DNA from: Lusitaniella coriacea LEGE 07157
Lineage (GTDB): Bacteria; Cyanobacteriota; Cyanobacteriia; Cyanobacteriales; Spirulinaceae
Direction: 5' to 3'
DNA length: 61,297 nucleotides
NCBI RefSeq assembly: GCF_015207425.1
Contig: NZ_JADEWZ010000031.1
Coordinates: 1-61,297 of the forward strand
This document shows, one piece after another, positions 52,851 through 61,297 of the stretch. The position numbers were made by a program, and so were the translations under genes. The first letter of the stretch is position 1; the number at the start of each line of letters is the position of its first letter. The notes below the pieces were generated by a model. It was not told the origin of the DNA. It saw nothing but the letters and a program-made list of their open reading frames with translations, and made no database searches.

Positions 52851-54020
52851 TCAGTCATCGATTTCGCGATCGCGAGAAGGCAACCACAGGTTCTCAAGTG
52901 AGATTGGGACATAGAAGACCCAGAGGAGGGTTAAAATTTCTGTGAGGAGTCGCCTGCGAATTTTCCAAGGTGAGGCTTTTGCTTTCTTGAGGCGGCGTTC
53001 AAGGATACCCAACTCAGCAACACACTCTTCTGGTAAAAGTGTAGCGAGTTGAGCAGTAAGAGAGAGACGATAAAAATCTTTCAGATCGATTAGCAGAATC
53101 TGCGAAGCACCTAACACGAGTATCAATAAGGTTAACCCATGCCACCAAGTACGAGCGTGGTTTGGTTCACTGTTCCAAATACTCTCTAACTTACGTTCTT
53201 GCTGAAGCGTAAGCCCATGAGTTTTCTCCAATTCTATCTCTACGCTAGATGTGAATAGGTCGGTGTGCATCTGAGTCAGCACTAATTCCAATTTCCTAGC
53301 TAGCCACCAATTGCTCTCCCGAAGTATCTCCTGAGCATCTTCCTGAGTCTGAAGTATCTCCTGGGCATAAGCTTTCGCCTGAAACAAATTCCGAGTTATT
53401 CTCTGAGCCTGCTCCTGACCACGTTTCTGGAGCTGAGTTATTTGCTGAACTAATTCCTGACCTTCGACCTTCGCTTGAGTCAGTTCCTGAATCTGAGCTT
53501 TCTCCCGTGTAAATTTTTGAGTTTGAGTCAATTTCTGAACTACTTCCTGAAGTTTAGAAGATACTTCAGCTTTCACCTGAGAAAGTTCTCGAATTCCCTT
53601 CTGAACCTCAGCTTGAAACTGAGATAGCTCTCGAATCAAAGCTTCAGTCCTAGCCTGAAGCACGGACAGTTCCTGAGCCAAAGTTAGCTCTTGCTCCCTA
53701 ACCCAAGCCATCTGCTGAAATAAATACAGATTTTCAGACCATAGTTCAGTTGCAGACAACTGGCGCTCTTTAGATATTTGTTGAATCTCAGAGAGTGCTT
53801 GAGCTTTGTCCTTCAGTGAGTACTTCTCATCAGTTAGTTTTTTAACTGACTGAGCCAGCACTAACACCCATTTCGGTTGCTGAGGATTATGTTTCACAAC
53901 GGTCTTTAACTGCAAAACGAAAAACCTTAGAATAACTAGACTGTCAAAACTGAACAACAAGTAATCACGCCTGAAATTTTGCTTATGCTTCTTAGTATCC
54001 CTATCCCTATCCATAATCAT
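52851..54020 (-). CDS. coiled-coil membrane protein
   Basis: 389-aa protein. An N-terminal hydrophobic stretch (LLFSFDSLVILRFFVLQL) is followed by a long coiled coil (about 85-235) rich in Gln and Glu with repeated heptads (RELSQFQAEVQKGIRELSQVK, split here by one Gly) and near-repeats AQEILQTQED/AQEILRES. Two more membrane segments lie near the C-terminus (GLTLLILVLGASQILLI and LLTEILTLLWVFYVPI). Family not recognised. The start ATG 54020 overlaps the PadR stop (ATGA), so it is coupled to that regulator and is probably its target. Confidence 0.7.
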   Translation of the reverse strand: MIMDRDRDTKKHKQNFRRDYLLFSFDSLVILRFFVLQLKTVVKHNPQQPKWVLVLAQSVKKLTDEKYSLKDKAQALSEIQQISKERQLSATELWSENLYLFQQMAWVREQELTLAQELSVLQARTEALIRELSQFQAEVQKGIRELSQVKAEVSSKLQEVVQKLTQTQKFTREKAQIQELTQAKVEGQELVQQITQLQKRGQEQAQRITRNLFQAKAYAQEILQTQEDAQEILRESNWWLARKLELVLTQMHTDLFTSSVEIELEKTHGLTLQQERKLESIWNSEPNHARTWWHGLTLLILVLGASQILLIDLKDFYRLSLTAQLATLLPEECVAELGILERRLKKAKASPWKIRRRLLTEILTLLWVFYVPISLENLWLPSRDREIDD

Positions 54021-54388
54021 GCCCCTCCCCACATGGTTTGTCCTTGAGTGGCACGTCGAGCAAGGGAGGCACGGTATTGCTGCACTGTACTGAGAGCTTC
54101 TGCTCCTAAACCCGTCATCTTGTAATATTTCCGCCTCGCTCCCCCAGACTCATCCACCTCATCGCCCCACTTCCAGGTAACGAGTCCCTTCTTCTCCAGC
54201 CGATTGAGTGCCGGGTAAAGACTGCCAAACTTAAGTTCAATCGGACGGTCAAGATTGAGTTGGTCGAGAATTTCGAGTCCATAAAGTTCGCGCCCCAGCA
54301 GCACGGTGAGAATGTCTTCATCAATCGCTGAGAGTTTCACTGGTTTTGAGGGCTTATCCGGTTTATCTTTCTTCTTTTTCAAAGGCAT
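54017..54388 (-). CDS. PadR family transcriptional regulator
   Basis: 123-aa winged-helix regulator. After a Lys-rich start, the PadR domain shows ILTVLLGRELYGLEILDQL, the signature KFGSLYPALNRLEKKGLVTW and the wing RRKYYKMTGLGAEAL. PadR proteins commonly repress their own operon and respond to membrane or small-molecule stress. It heads a minus-strand unit with the coiled-coil protein (4-bp overlap), the small membrane protein and perhaps the STAND ATPase. Confidence 0.9.
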   Translation of the reverse strand: MPLKKKKDKPDKPSKPVKLSAIDEDILTVLLGRELYGLEILDQLNLDRPIELKFGSLYPALNRLEKKGLVTWKWGDEVDESGGARRKYYKMTGLGAEALSTVQQYRASLARRATQGQTMWGGA

Positions 54389-54566
54389 CGCTTTTATCGG
54401 AACGCTGCTATCGATTCAAATTAACTCTTCTATAGTACTGTAAAAACATAAAATAGTTTCTCTTTTTATAAAAAGCTTTCTCCGCAGACGGCTCAACTGC
54501 CTTCCCGACTTCAACGCGCCTGACGAAACGTATAATGTAGGTTACGCCCAGTTAAAACACGTATCG

Positions 54567-55172
54567 ATGACCTACGCCGTACCCAAACTACTGAGCTTTG
54601 AGGAATTTATCGCCGAATACGGTAAGAATACGCGCTACGAGCTAATTGATGGAGAACTCAGAGACATGGATCCTACAGGACCCCACGAAGCTGTTGCGGG
54701 GAGTATTGCAGGTAGAATCTTTGTCGAAATTTTTTGCGCTCAACTCAACTGGTTAGTTCCAAAGAATTGTTTAATCAAACTACTCCATGCTGACGCGACA
54801 GCACTCCGTCCTGATGTCGTTGTGTTAGATAAAGCTGAACTGAATCAAGAACCCCTTTGGCAAAAAGAACCTGTAATTTGTAACGGGAGTACGATTAAAC
54901 TTATTGCTGAGGTGGTTAGCAGCAATTGGCAAGATGATTACGCTCGGAAAGTGGAAGAATACGCTTTTTTGAATATTCCAGAATATTGGATTGTGGACTT
55001 TCGAGGTTTAGGAGGTTTGCAATTTATTGGCAATCCCAAGCAACCCACTTTCACCGTCTGTCAGCTAGTGAATGGGATGTACCAGCAACAACAATACCGC
55101 TTGGGAGATAAGATTTCTTCTCACCTGTTTCCCAAGCTGCAACTGCGACTTGATGAGATTATGCCAGCCTGA
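54567..55172 (+). CDS. Uma2 family protein (PD-(D/E)XK-like)
   Basis: 201-aa Uma2 (DUF820) protein. Motifs: YELIDGELRDMDPTGPHE, LRPDVVVLDKAE (Asp of PD), LIAEVVSSNW (Glu) and KVEEYAFLNIPEYWIVD, which is the family pattern with Lys and Tyr. Looks intact. Divergent from padR, with an AT-rich gap of about 180 bp. Role unknown; see the other copy at 46114. Confidence 0.88.
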   Translation: MTYAVPKLLSFEEFIAEYGKNTRYELIDGELRDMDPTGPHEAVAGSIAGRIFVEIFCAQLNWLVPKNCLIKLLHADATALRPDVVVLDKAELNQEPLWQKEPVICNGSTIKLIAEVVSSNWQDDYARKVEEYAFLNIPEYWIVDFRGLGGLQFIGNPKQPTFTVCQLVNGMYQQQQYRLGDKISSHLFPKLQLRLDEIMPA

Positions 55173-55235
55173 AAATTTGGCAACTCGATTGGGGAATTTC
55201 ATGATTTCGCGATCGCGCCCAATCAATAATACCCA

Positions 55236-55550
55236 TTATTCCATATCGAGTTTAGCAACCGCGATCGCGCCGAAAGCAAAAGCTAACACGACAGGCATGG
55301 GGGATTGCATTAAATAACTCAGCGTCACCCCAACAGCCGTCGCCGCCACAGCCACACTAACCCACACTCGTTCTTCGGCGCATAACCCTTTTTCCGCTTT
55401 AATCAACCTGAGAATCTTTTGGGGAATGGGTTCTGGCATTACAGCGCCGGGAGGAAATGCCCAATACTGGTTAAGCGGTTCCATAAACACATCAGTCCAG
55501 CCGTTTTCTTGGCACCATTCATTAATCCAGTCGTCGTTGTAATGTCTCAT
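55236..55550 (-). CDS. conserved cyanobacterial small membrane protein
   Basis: 104-aa protein. The N-terminal half is soluble and conserved-looking (YNDDWINEWCQENGWTD, YWAFPPGAVMPEPIP, LRLIKAEKGL). Two short membrane helices follow (VWVSVAVAATAVGVTLSYLM and MPVVLAFAFGAIAVAKL, separated by one short turn). I know similar unnamed cyanobacterial proteins but no function. ATG start. It overlaps only the false upstream extension of the sulfotransferase ORF. Confidence 0.7.
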   Translation of the reverse strand: MRHYNDDWINEWCQENGWTDVFMEPLNQYWAFPPGAVMPEPIPQKILRLIKAEKGLCAEERVWVSVAVAATAVGVTLSYLMQSPMPVVLAFAFGAIAVAKLDME

Positions 55551-55721
55551 TCGTTAATTAATTTGTTGCTTAGGAACTCACGATTGGTATCGATGATAGC
55601 AAGGGGCTATTTGAAAAGAGTATCAATACACAATAAAGTTTATATTTGTATTAAGTTTCGTAAAAAATACCGCGATCGCGCAAAGCTTCGATCTCTGTCA
55701 GGTACAAAAAAGGAAATCTCC

Positions 55722-56588
55722 ATGTACGAAAACCAACTCGAGCATTTCATACAGCGAATCGATAAAAAATTATTGCGATATGGACTATTAGGAAAACAAA
55801 ATTGGGGCGCGATTGATAAAGTTTTTATTGTCTCCACAGGAAGAACGGGAACGAAGTTCTTTGCCAAGTTTTTTAGCTTTTTCCCCTCTACTTTATCTCT
55901 TCACGAACCGAATCCAAGCTGCCTAAAACTAGCCGTCGATTACGCACAAGAACTCGTTTCTTACGACACCGCAGTGAAAACAATTGAGGAAAATCGCAGA
56001 GTACTCGGTCGCAGCGCGAAGCGATTGGACGCTAAATTATATATTGAGTCCAATAATCGATTTTTTTCACTCCTTAAACCCCTTAGAGAGGTATTTCCAG
56101 ATGCAAAAATTGTATATATTGTAAGAGATGGGCGAGACTACGTGCGTTCTGGGATGGCTCGTTGGTGGTACACAGAAGAAGATCGAGGTTCGCGATTGAG
56201 AGCAGATATGTTCCCTTCGGATCCCTACGCCAGCAAATGGGAAGAAATGAGTCGATTCGAGAAAATTGCGTGGCGCTGGCAAAAAAAAGACGGCTTGATA
56301 AATAAAAATTTTCAATATCTTGATAATGCTATTAAAGTAACATTTGAAGATATTTTCAAGAGTCCAGATCGAAAAGGACTATTTGAAATTACTCGTTTTA
56401 TTGGCATTCCCGATTCAGAAGTCCAATATCACCTTGATGAAAGCAAAATCGGCGACAAGAAAGTTAATACCAATAGGAAAGAAGTTATTCCCAAGTGGCA
56501 AAATTGGAGCGATGAAATGAAGCATGAATTTGATGCAATTGCTGGCGAACACATGAAATTGCACTATGCTTATGATCTCATGAGTTGA
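55722..56588 (+). CDS. sulfotransferase family protein
   Basis: 288-aa PAPS-dependent sulfotransferase. The 5'-phosphosulfate loop is STGRTGTKFFAKFF near residue 40, and the 3'-phosphate site IVYIVRDGRDYVRSG lies near 130. Later residues FEDIFKSPDRKGLFEITRFIG fit the dimer region. The ORF is open to 55419, but that part is antisense to the small membrane protein; the ATG at 55722 has AAGGAAA upstream and a natural N-terminus. Acceptor unknown: sulfated polysaccharide or a small molecule are both possible, and the glycan cluster is 38 kb away. Confidence 0.85.
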   Translation: MYENQLEHFIQRIDKKLLRYGLLGKQNWGAIDKVFIVSTGRTGTKFFAKFFSFFPSTLSLHEPNPSCLKLAVDYAQELVSYDTAVKTIEENRRVLGRSAKRLDAKLYIESNNRFFSLLKPLREVFPDAKIVYIVRDGRDYVRSGMARWWYTEEDRGSRLRADMFPSDPYASKWEEMSRFEKIAWRWQKKDGLINKNFQYLDNAIKVTFEDIFKSPDRKGLFEITRFIGIPDSEVQYHLDESKIGDKKVNTNRKEVIPKWQNWSDEMKHEFDAIAGEHMKLHYAYDLMS

Positions 56589-56600
56589 TGCAGCTTAAAC

Positions 56601-59600
56601 TCATTCAATATCCAATTCTTCATGAGTTGGAATTTCAATGGTAAAAGTGGTTCCTTGTCCGGGGGATGACTCGCATCTCAAAAAACCTTGATGTTTTTCC
56701 ACGACAATTTGATAGCTGATTGCTAAACCCAATCCCGTTCCTTTACCAATTGGTTTAGTCGTAAAAAATGGATTGAAAATAGATTTTTGTACGGATTCTG
56801 ACATTCCAGATCCGTTGTCAGAAATTTCAATTAAAACCCAAGGCGAACCATCTAAACTTCTATTATTTTTTTGAGTGCGGATGGTAATCGTTTTGCGATC
56901 GAGATCCCGTTCTTCAAGCGCATCGATTGAATTGACAATGATATTCATGAAAACTTGATTGAGTTGGCTAGCATAACAGTGAATTCGAGGTAGATCGTCA
57001 TAGAATTTCAGGATTTCTATTTCTTGCCGACTCTCTTTCGCTTTTAAGCGATGTTGTAAGATCGAGAGCGTGCTGTCAATCCCTTCGTGAAGGTCTACAG
57101 GTTTCATTCCCGATTCATCGAGACGGGAGAAGTTACGCAAACTTAAAACAATACTGCGAATGCGTTCGGCTCCAACCTTGAGTGATGTTATTATTTTGGG
57201 TAAATCGTCCTCTAAAAACTCTAGTTCGATTTCCTCAGCTTGCACTTCTATTTGGGAGTTCGGTTCTGAATAAACAGTGCGATATAGGTGAATGTGCTTG
57301 AGTAAGTTTTCGGCATACTCGCTAACGTAATTAAGATTGCCATAAATGAAGTTAACCGGGTTATTAATTTCATGGGCAATTCCTGCAACCAGTTGACCCA
57401 AACTGGACATTTTTTCTGTTTGAATGAGTTGGGCTTGGGCTTGTTGCAAAGTTTCTAAAGCTTGGGCAAGTTCTGCGGTTTGTTTTTGAGTTTGTGCCAG
57501 CAAAAATCCCTGGTGCAGCGCAACACTTAAATGAACGGAAATTTGCCGGACAAATTCAATTTCAGAGGTCGTCCACGATCGCGTTTTTTTACATTGATGG
57601 ATACAAAGCAAGCCCCACAGTTGTTTTTGCTTGATCAAGGGAATGACTAAATTAGCGCGAACTTGGAATTTTTCGAGAATTTTAATATGACAATTGCTTA
57701 ACCCTGCGTTGTAGATGTCTGCAACGGCTTGAATTTTTCCCTGGCGATAGTCGGGAGCAAATTTTTCCCAAAAACAGCGATCGCGCACCTTTACATCCAA
57801 AGCAGACACAAAACCGGGCTTCAGCTTCTCTGCGACAAATTCTCCATCCTTCCAATCGGAGTCGGGATCGAAGCGAAATACGCCCACGCGATCGGCATTG
57901 AGCAAGCGTTGCACCTCAGTTGCCGTCACTTGAAAAATAGTATCGAGATCGAGAGATTCTCTAATCTTGCTGACCACTCGAAAGAGGGTTTCTTTTTGTT
58001 GGGCGATTTGTTCTAACTCGAAGGCTTTTTCCGTGGCGACAGTGGCAGCGAGGTTGCTTTGTTGATACAATTCCGCTTGATTGATAGCGACAGCCGCGCG
58101 ATCGGCAAGTTGTTGCAGGAGTTTGATTTCTCTATCTTTCCAGTTTCTCTCTGCTTCGCACTCATTGGCAACAAGCAATCCCCACAGTTTTGAACCAATC
58201 CGAATCGGTGCGATCAAACTGGCAGCAATTTGACAGCGTTGTAGAAAATCCTTGTGATTTTTCGGAACCTGAATCGTCAAGACGTTGTTAATTGCTTCGA
58301 CTTCTCCTTGAAGGTAGCGTTGCATTGCTTCGGGGGAAAAGCGGTTGGGGGGATTTTCAACCTGGAGAACAGAGGGCCAATTCCCTTGAACGTCTTCGAC
58401 AATGGCTTCAACGCTACGACTGGAGGTGAAACGATAGATGACCATGCGATCGGTGTTGAGGAGGCTGCGAACTTCGCGAACGATGGTTTGGAGGGTGGTG
58501 TTGAGATCGAGACTGCTGCGAATTTGGTCGGTGACTTGCTTGAGAACTCTCGCAAATTCGAGGGACTGCTGTAATTCGGCGGTGCGTTCTTGGACTTGAC
58601 GCTCTAGGTTAGTGTTGAGACATTGAACTTGTCGGTAGAGTTGATGTTGCTGTAGCGCGATCGCGAACTGTTGGGCTAATGCCGTTCCCAAAGACAGGTC
58701 TTGTGCCGTCCACATCTGGGGTTGACCCTTTTTCTTCTCGCGCCAGGTTTCAAAAGATTGGCGAGGAATTTTTTGCTTCTCGCTGGGATCGAAGTATCCC
58801 GCCCAGAGAATTTCGGTTTCAATCTCATCGCGACAAAGGGTTAAGCTGCCCAAACATTGCTGTCGGTGGTAAAGGGGAAAGACCAACAGCCCTCTAATTT
58901 TTGTGGTGGTGAAGTGGCGAAATAGGGACTTGAGGTGAGGCGTTTTATAGAGATCGAGAATGACAATGGGGGCAATCTCGGTACTGTGAGGCAAACCGGA
59001 ACGCATCTCAATTTGTTGTTGAAGCAGGTTTTGCCAAGCGGGGTGTTCTTCGAGGGGACAAAAGTTGCGGGGATGGGGCCGTACTTGCTCTCCCGTTCCG
59101 CAGGTATAGAGATCCGCATCTCTGGTGGCGAGTTTCGGGGCGATGTAGAGTCTGCCTCCGGAGCATTTTAGTGCCTCTGCGGTGGCGCTGAGAGCGTGTT
59201 GCAGTTGAATGGTTTCGAGGGAGTGGAGGAGATTGGCAACGCGATTGATGATGGTTTGTTGCTGGCTTTGTTGCAGGGCGCGGGTGAGAAGATTCGATTG
59301 CGCGATCGCGATTGAAACTTGATCGACAACCCATTGAAGAATCGATAATTCCCGGTTTCCCACCTTAAGGGGTTGGGTATGATGGGAAATTAACAGCCCC
59401 CAAAGCTTGGACGAAATTTCCGGCGAGGCAAAGTCTTGACGAACTTGGATGGGCAACACCACAGAAGAACGCACGCCCATTGTTTCTAAATAGCGCAGGT
59501 GACAGGGATCGACATCGCGATATTCCACCTTGGCGCTGGTTGCATTGCCCGTTTTCCCGTTTCTCTCCACCGGACTCAAACCAATCTTTCCCGCCGTTAC

Positions 59601-59924
59601 ATCTACAATTGCTCGAACCTCTACTCGAACAAAAAGTTCGCGGGCGAAATCGGGAATATCGTCAGCAGGGAAATGCAATCCTTGGAGGGAGGGCAAAGCA
59701 TCACCCCCAAGAGACTCTGAAACCACCTCTCCGCTTCCATCCCCATGAAATTGATACACCATCACGCGATCGGTTTGGAGGAAAGACCGGACTTCGCTCA
59801 CCGTTGCGGCTAGAATTTCTGGTAATTCCAACGACTGGCGAATGCGTTGTGTCACTTGTTGTAGCAGCCTTTCCTGGCTAATTTCTCCTAACTGAGGAGA
59901 GGAGAAACGATCGGTTGATGTCAT
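56601..59924 (-). CDS. multi-GAF sensor histidine kinase with phytochrome-like and DXCF GAF domains
   Basis: 1107-aa soluble kinase. GAF1 (about 32-205) is phytochrome-like: Asp89-Ile90-Pro91 in FPADDIPD and Cys141-His142 in [13 protein letters not shown], followed by [12 protein letters not shown]2 (about 225-425) is degenerate, and GAF3 (about 465-615) has no cysteine at the bilin position. GAF4 (about 650-805) carries DRCF (Cys717) and Cys745-His746 in NCHIKIL, 28 residues apart, the DXCF cyanobacteriochrome pattern. Then a short coiled coil, HisKA with His851 in [10 protein letters not shown], and HATPase with DNGSGM and [11 protein letters not shown]. No receiver gene adjacent. Chromophore binding is inferred, not shown. 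Confidence 0.85.
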   Translation of the reverse strand: MTSTDRFSSPQLGEISQERLLQQVTQRIRQSLELPEILAATVSEVRSFLQTDRVMVYQFHGDGSGEVVSESLGGDALPSLQGLHFPADDIPDFARELFVRVEVRAIVDVTAGKIGLSPVERNGKTGNATSAKVEYRDVDPCHLRYLETMGVRSSVVLPIQVRQDFASPEISSKLWGLLISHHTQPLKVGNRELSILQWVVDQVSIAIAQSNLLTRALQQSQQQTIINRVANLLHSLETIQLQHALSATAEALKCSGGRLYIAPKLATRDADLYTCGTGEQVRPHPRNFCPLEEHPAWQNLLQQQIEMRSGLPHSTEIAPIVILDLYKTPHLKSLFRHFTTTKIRGLLVFPLYHRQQCLGSLTLCRDEIETEILWAGYFDPSEKQKIPRQSFETWREKKKGQPQMWTAQDLSLGTALAQQFAIALQQHQLYRQVQCLNTNLERQVQERTAELQQSLEFARVLKQVTDQIRSSLDLNTTLQTIVREVRSLLNTDRMVIYRFTSSRSVEAIVEDVQGNWPSVLQVENPPNRFSPEAMQRYLQGEVEAINNVLTIQVPKNHKDFLQRCQIAASLIAPIRIGSKLWGLLVANECEAERNWKDREIKLLQQLADRAAVAINQAELYQQSNLAATVATEKAFELEQIAQQKETLFRVVSKIRESLDLDTIFQVTATEVQRLLNADRVGVFRFDPDSDWKDGEFVAEKLKPGFVSALDVKVRDRCFWEKFAPDYRQGKIQAVADIYNAGLSNCHIKILEKFQVRANLVIPLIKQKQLWGLLCIHQCKKTRSWTTSEIEFVRQISVHLSVALHQGFLLAQTQKQTAELAQALETLQQAQAQLIQTEKMSSLGQLVAGIAHEINNPVNFIYGNLNYVSEYAENLLKHIHLYRTVYSEPNSQIEVQAEEIELEFLEDDLPKIITSLKVGAERIRSIVLSLRNFSRLDESGMKPVDLHEGIDSTLSILQHRLKAKESRQEIEILKFYDDLPRIHCYASQLNQVFMNIIVNSIDALEERDLDRKTITIRTQKNNRSLDGSPWVLIEISDNGSGMSESVQKSIFNPFFTTKPIGKGTGLGLAISYQIVVEKHQGFLRCESSPGQGTTFTIEIPTHEELDIE

Positions 59925-60366
59925 GTTAATTTAGGGTGCTTGAGGATCGGGTTAAGGATTATTTAATATTTTCGCGCTGCGTTAGGTTCTAAGTCCGCGT
60001 TGGAATTCATAAAGTTCACAAAAATTAATCAAAAACAGAAGTTGATATTTTATAAAAAAGATTTACCCAGCAAAAAAACACAGACCCCTGTCATAAACGC
60101 ACCCTCACCACACTCAATATCCTTCAAAAACTCTCCGTAGAGTCAAAAAATGGCAACTCAAAACTGACTTGAAGTGCAATATATTTGATATTTTATACCA
60201 ATTTCAAAAATCCCTAAGACATATCCTTTCGCAAAAATAGGCAAAAAAAGCCTTCAAACCGACGATAAATCTCACCAAACGCAATAAGATTTCGAGAAAA
60301 GCCGGTTTAGGTCAGATCGAAGGAGTTGGGTTTGATAAATTCAACCTAACTCCTTCAAAAGATAAT
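59925..60366. other. gene gap between kinase and chlM
   Basis: 442 bp, AT-rich, without a supported gene. It holds the upstream region of the GAF kinase (leftward) and, at 60319-60356, a long hairpin after chlM. Many short A runs; nothing else recognisable. Confidence 0.6.
60319..60356 (-). terminator. long hairpin downstream of chlM
   Basis: GAAGGAGTTGGGTT (60319-60332) pairs with AACCTAACTCCTTC (60343-60356) over 14 bp with one G-U. It starts 11 bp after the chlM stop. No T run follows on the minus strand, so it may be a weak terminator or a 3'-end stabiliser. Confidence 0.55.
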
Positions 60367-61062
60367 TTAATCGGAAGTACGAGTTGCTTCCAAAATTCGA
60401 GAAAAATAAAAGCGCGTACTGGTCATTCCTTCTCGTTGAATCGTAAAACCATTTTTTTGTAAAATTTCAATCACCTCAGCCTCGCGATGTTGGTAGGCGC
60501 GAGTGGCTTTACTCGGACCTGGGAACAGTTCGCCAATTTTTTTAAGGAGAGTCAGACAGAGAGTTTTGGGGGCAAAACTGAGAATGATTCGAGATTCCGC
60601 CAAAGACGCTAAATGTGCGATCATTTTTTCGGCTTCTTCTTGGGGATAGTGAATGAGAACATCCAGGCAAACAACTGTGTGATACTTACCGCTAAGGGCA
60701 GCTAAATCCTGTACGGCAAAGGTAACGCAACTATCGTCCTTGAGGGTTGCTTTCGCCCTTTGTTTTGCCTCCCCAACCATTTTTTCTGAAATATCGCTGC
60801 CAAACACCGTTGCACCCGCTTCTGCAAGGGGAATGCTGAGACTCCCCACCCCGCATCCCGCATCGCAGATGGAGATATCGGCTAAATTGTCATCCTCTTT
60901 TAACCAGGACAACACGGTATCGACAGTTTGCTGATGACCTTTGCGAATATCGAGCTGAACTTTATTAACATCGTCTCCATCGCCGTAAATCCTGCGCCAG
61001 CGCTCAAATCCCGTGGCGTTGAAATAGTCTTTTACGATCGCCTTGTCATCGAGAGTATTCAT
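60367..61062 (-). CDS. chlM: magnesium protoporphyrin IX methyltransferase
   Basis: Uses SAM to methylate the C13 propionate of Mg-protoporphyrin IX, an early step of chlorophyll synthesis. The SAM site is ICDAGCGVGSLSIPLAEAGA. The start KAIVKDYFNATGFERWRRIYG, the segment VVCLDVLIHYPQ and the C-terminal TSTRFYFSRILEA are characteristic; 231 aa is normal. Minus strand, single gene as far as visible. Confidence 0.95.
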   Translation of the reverse strand: MNTLDDKAIVKDYFNATGFERWRRIYGDGDDVNKVQLDIRKGHQQTVDTVLSWLKEDDNLADISICDAGCGVGSLSIPLAEAGATVFGSDISEKMVGEAKQRAKATLKDDSCVTFAVQDLAALSGKYHTVVCLDVLIHYPQEEAEKMIAHLASLAESRIILSFAPKTLCLTLLKKIGELFPGPSKATRAYQHREAEVIEILQKNGFTIQREGMTSTRFYFSRILEATRTSD

Positions 61063-61178
61063 AAATTCGGGTTGTAATCCAATTGTCGCGAACGGTTAAA
61101 TACTTTAGCAGGAGTTGGGTATCGGGACGCAATTCCAAAGGGATCGCGCTGCTATAAAATTGTCCGGTTGACCCAGGG
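61063..61178. other. gap before chlM
   Basis: 116 bp between the chlM start and the transposase-like stop. It must contain the chlM promoter and any IS end; no inverted terminal repeat could be identified without the outer sequence. Confidence 0.4.
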
Positions 61179-61297
61179 CTATTTCATTCTAAATAGAAGC
61201 TTTAGTGTGTCTAATCCGAACTGACAAAAGCGTTGAGCCTGAGCCATATTGGAGAACGCATTGGAGCGATAAAGATTGAGGGCAAAGTTACGAGCAA
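61179..61297 (-). CDS. C-terminal fragment of a probable transposase
   Basis: Translating from the stop at 61179-61181 up to the window edge gives at least 38 residues containing RNFALNLYRSNAF, NMAQAQRFCQFG and LKLLFRMK. This short basic helical tail resembles the C-terminus of DDE-type cyanobacterial IS transposases. The rest of the gene lies outside the window, so the IS family cannot be named. The fragment may be intact or a remnant. Confidence 0.5.
   Translation of the reverse strand, partial: ARNFALNLYRSNAFSNMAQAQRFCQFGLDTLKLLFRMK

Noticed and set aside
55419-55721. Upstream extension of the sulfotransferase ORF
   Set aside because: It is antisense to a conserved small membrane protein, and the ATG at 55722 has a ribosome site and a natural N-terminus.
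1-61297. tRNA or rRNA genes
   Set aside because: No cloverleaf with conserved GGTTCRA arm and no rRNA-like stretch was recognised.

Overview
The window is chromosomal DNA from a cyanobacterium. It carries psbD/psbC (photosystem II D2 and CP43), ycf4 (photosystem I assembly), chlM (Mg-protoporphyrin methyltransferase), an NblS/Hik33-type sensor kinase and an RRM-type RNA-binding protein. The octamer GCGATCGC (HIP1) recurs throughout, as do the small palindromic and heptanucleotide intergenic repeats common in filamentous cyanobacteria. No rRNA, tRNA, CRISPR array or replication origin was seen. The genus cannot be fixed from the sequence alone.

Region 1 (0.3-17.6 kb, all plus strand) is a glycan biosynthesis cluster. 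RfbF, RfbG and an RfbH with a complete [2Fe-2S] cysteine motif and His in place of the PLP lysine make a CDP-3,6-dideoxy-4-keto-hexose precursor. A 3,5-epimerase-like protein, an RmlD-like reductase, a TylCIII-like C-methyltransferase and a second SDR could convert it to a branched deoxysugar. Two family-2 glycosyltransferases, an FkbM methyltransferase and four large polytopic membrane proteins would assemble or modify the polymer. Several of these genes are AT-rich, one has a likely start-proximal A-tract frameshift, and a Fur-box-like palindrome lies inside the cluster.

Region 2 (17.8-25.8 kb) is mostly housekeeping: an RNA-binding protein, DprA, NblS, small conserved proteins, a GH3 glycosidase, a truncated membrane-protein paralogue and an isolated ureD. 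Region 3 (25.9-28.1 kb) is a transfer-like insert: one AT-rich ORF that fuses a cytosine-C5 DNA methyltransferase to a SacI-like restriction endonuclease. Region 4 (28.1-46 kb) holds a ketoacyl synthase, a lipoprotein cyclophilin, ycf4, psbDC, a permease-like protein, an S9 peptidase, an SDR, a DUF1997 protein, a bifunctional (p)ppGpp synthetase/hydrolase, a PatD-like protein, a zinc-ribbon protein and a fused double-ATPase peptide transporter subunit whose linker contains an in-frame palindromic repeat.

Region 5 (46-56.6 kb) is accessory: two Uma2 proteins, an LD-carboxypeptidase followed by an apparently frameshifted repeat protein, and a minus-strand block of PadR regulator, coiled-coil membrane protein, small membrane protein and HTH/NB-ARC/14xWD40 STAND ATPase, followed by a sulfotransferase. 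Region 6 (56.6-61.3 kb) has a large multi-GAF histidine kinase with a phytochrome-like GAF (DIP and Cys-His motifs) and a DXCF-type cyanobacteriochrome GAF (two cysteines exactly 28 residues apart), then chlM and the tail of a probable transposase at the window edge.

The strongest leads are the two-chromophore-type sensor kinase, the single-chain methyltransferase/endonuclease, the CDP-dideoxysugar cluster, the PadR/coiled-coil/STAND block, and a highly structured 266-bp palindromic element at 29.35-29.62 kb.
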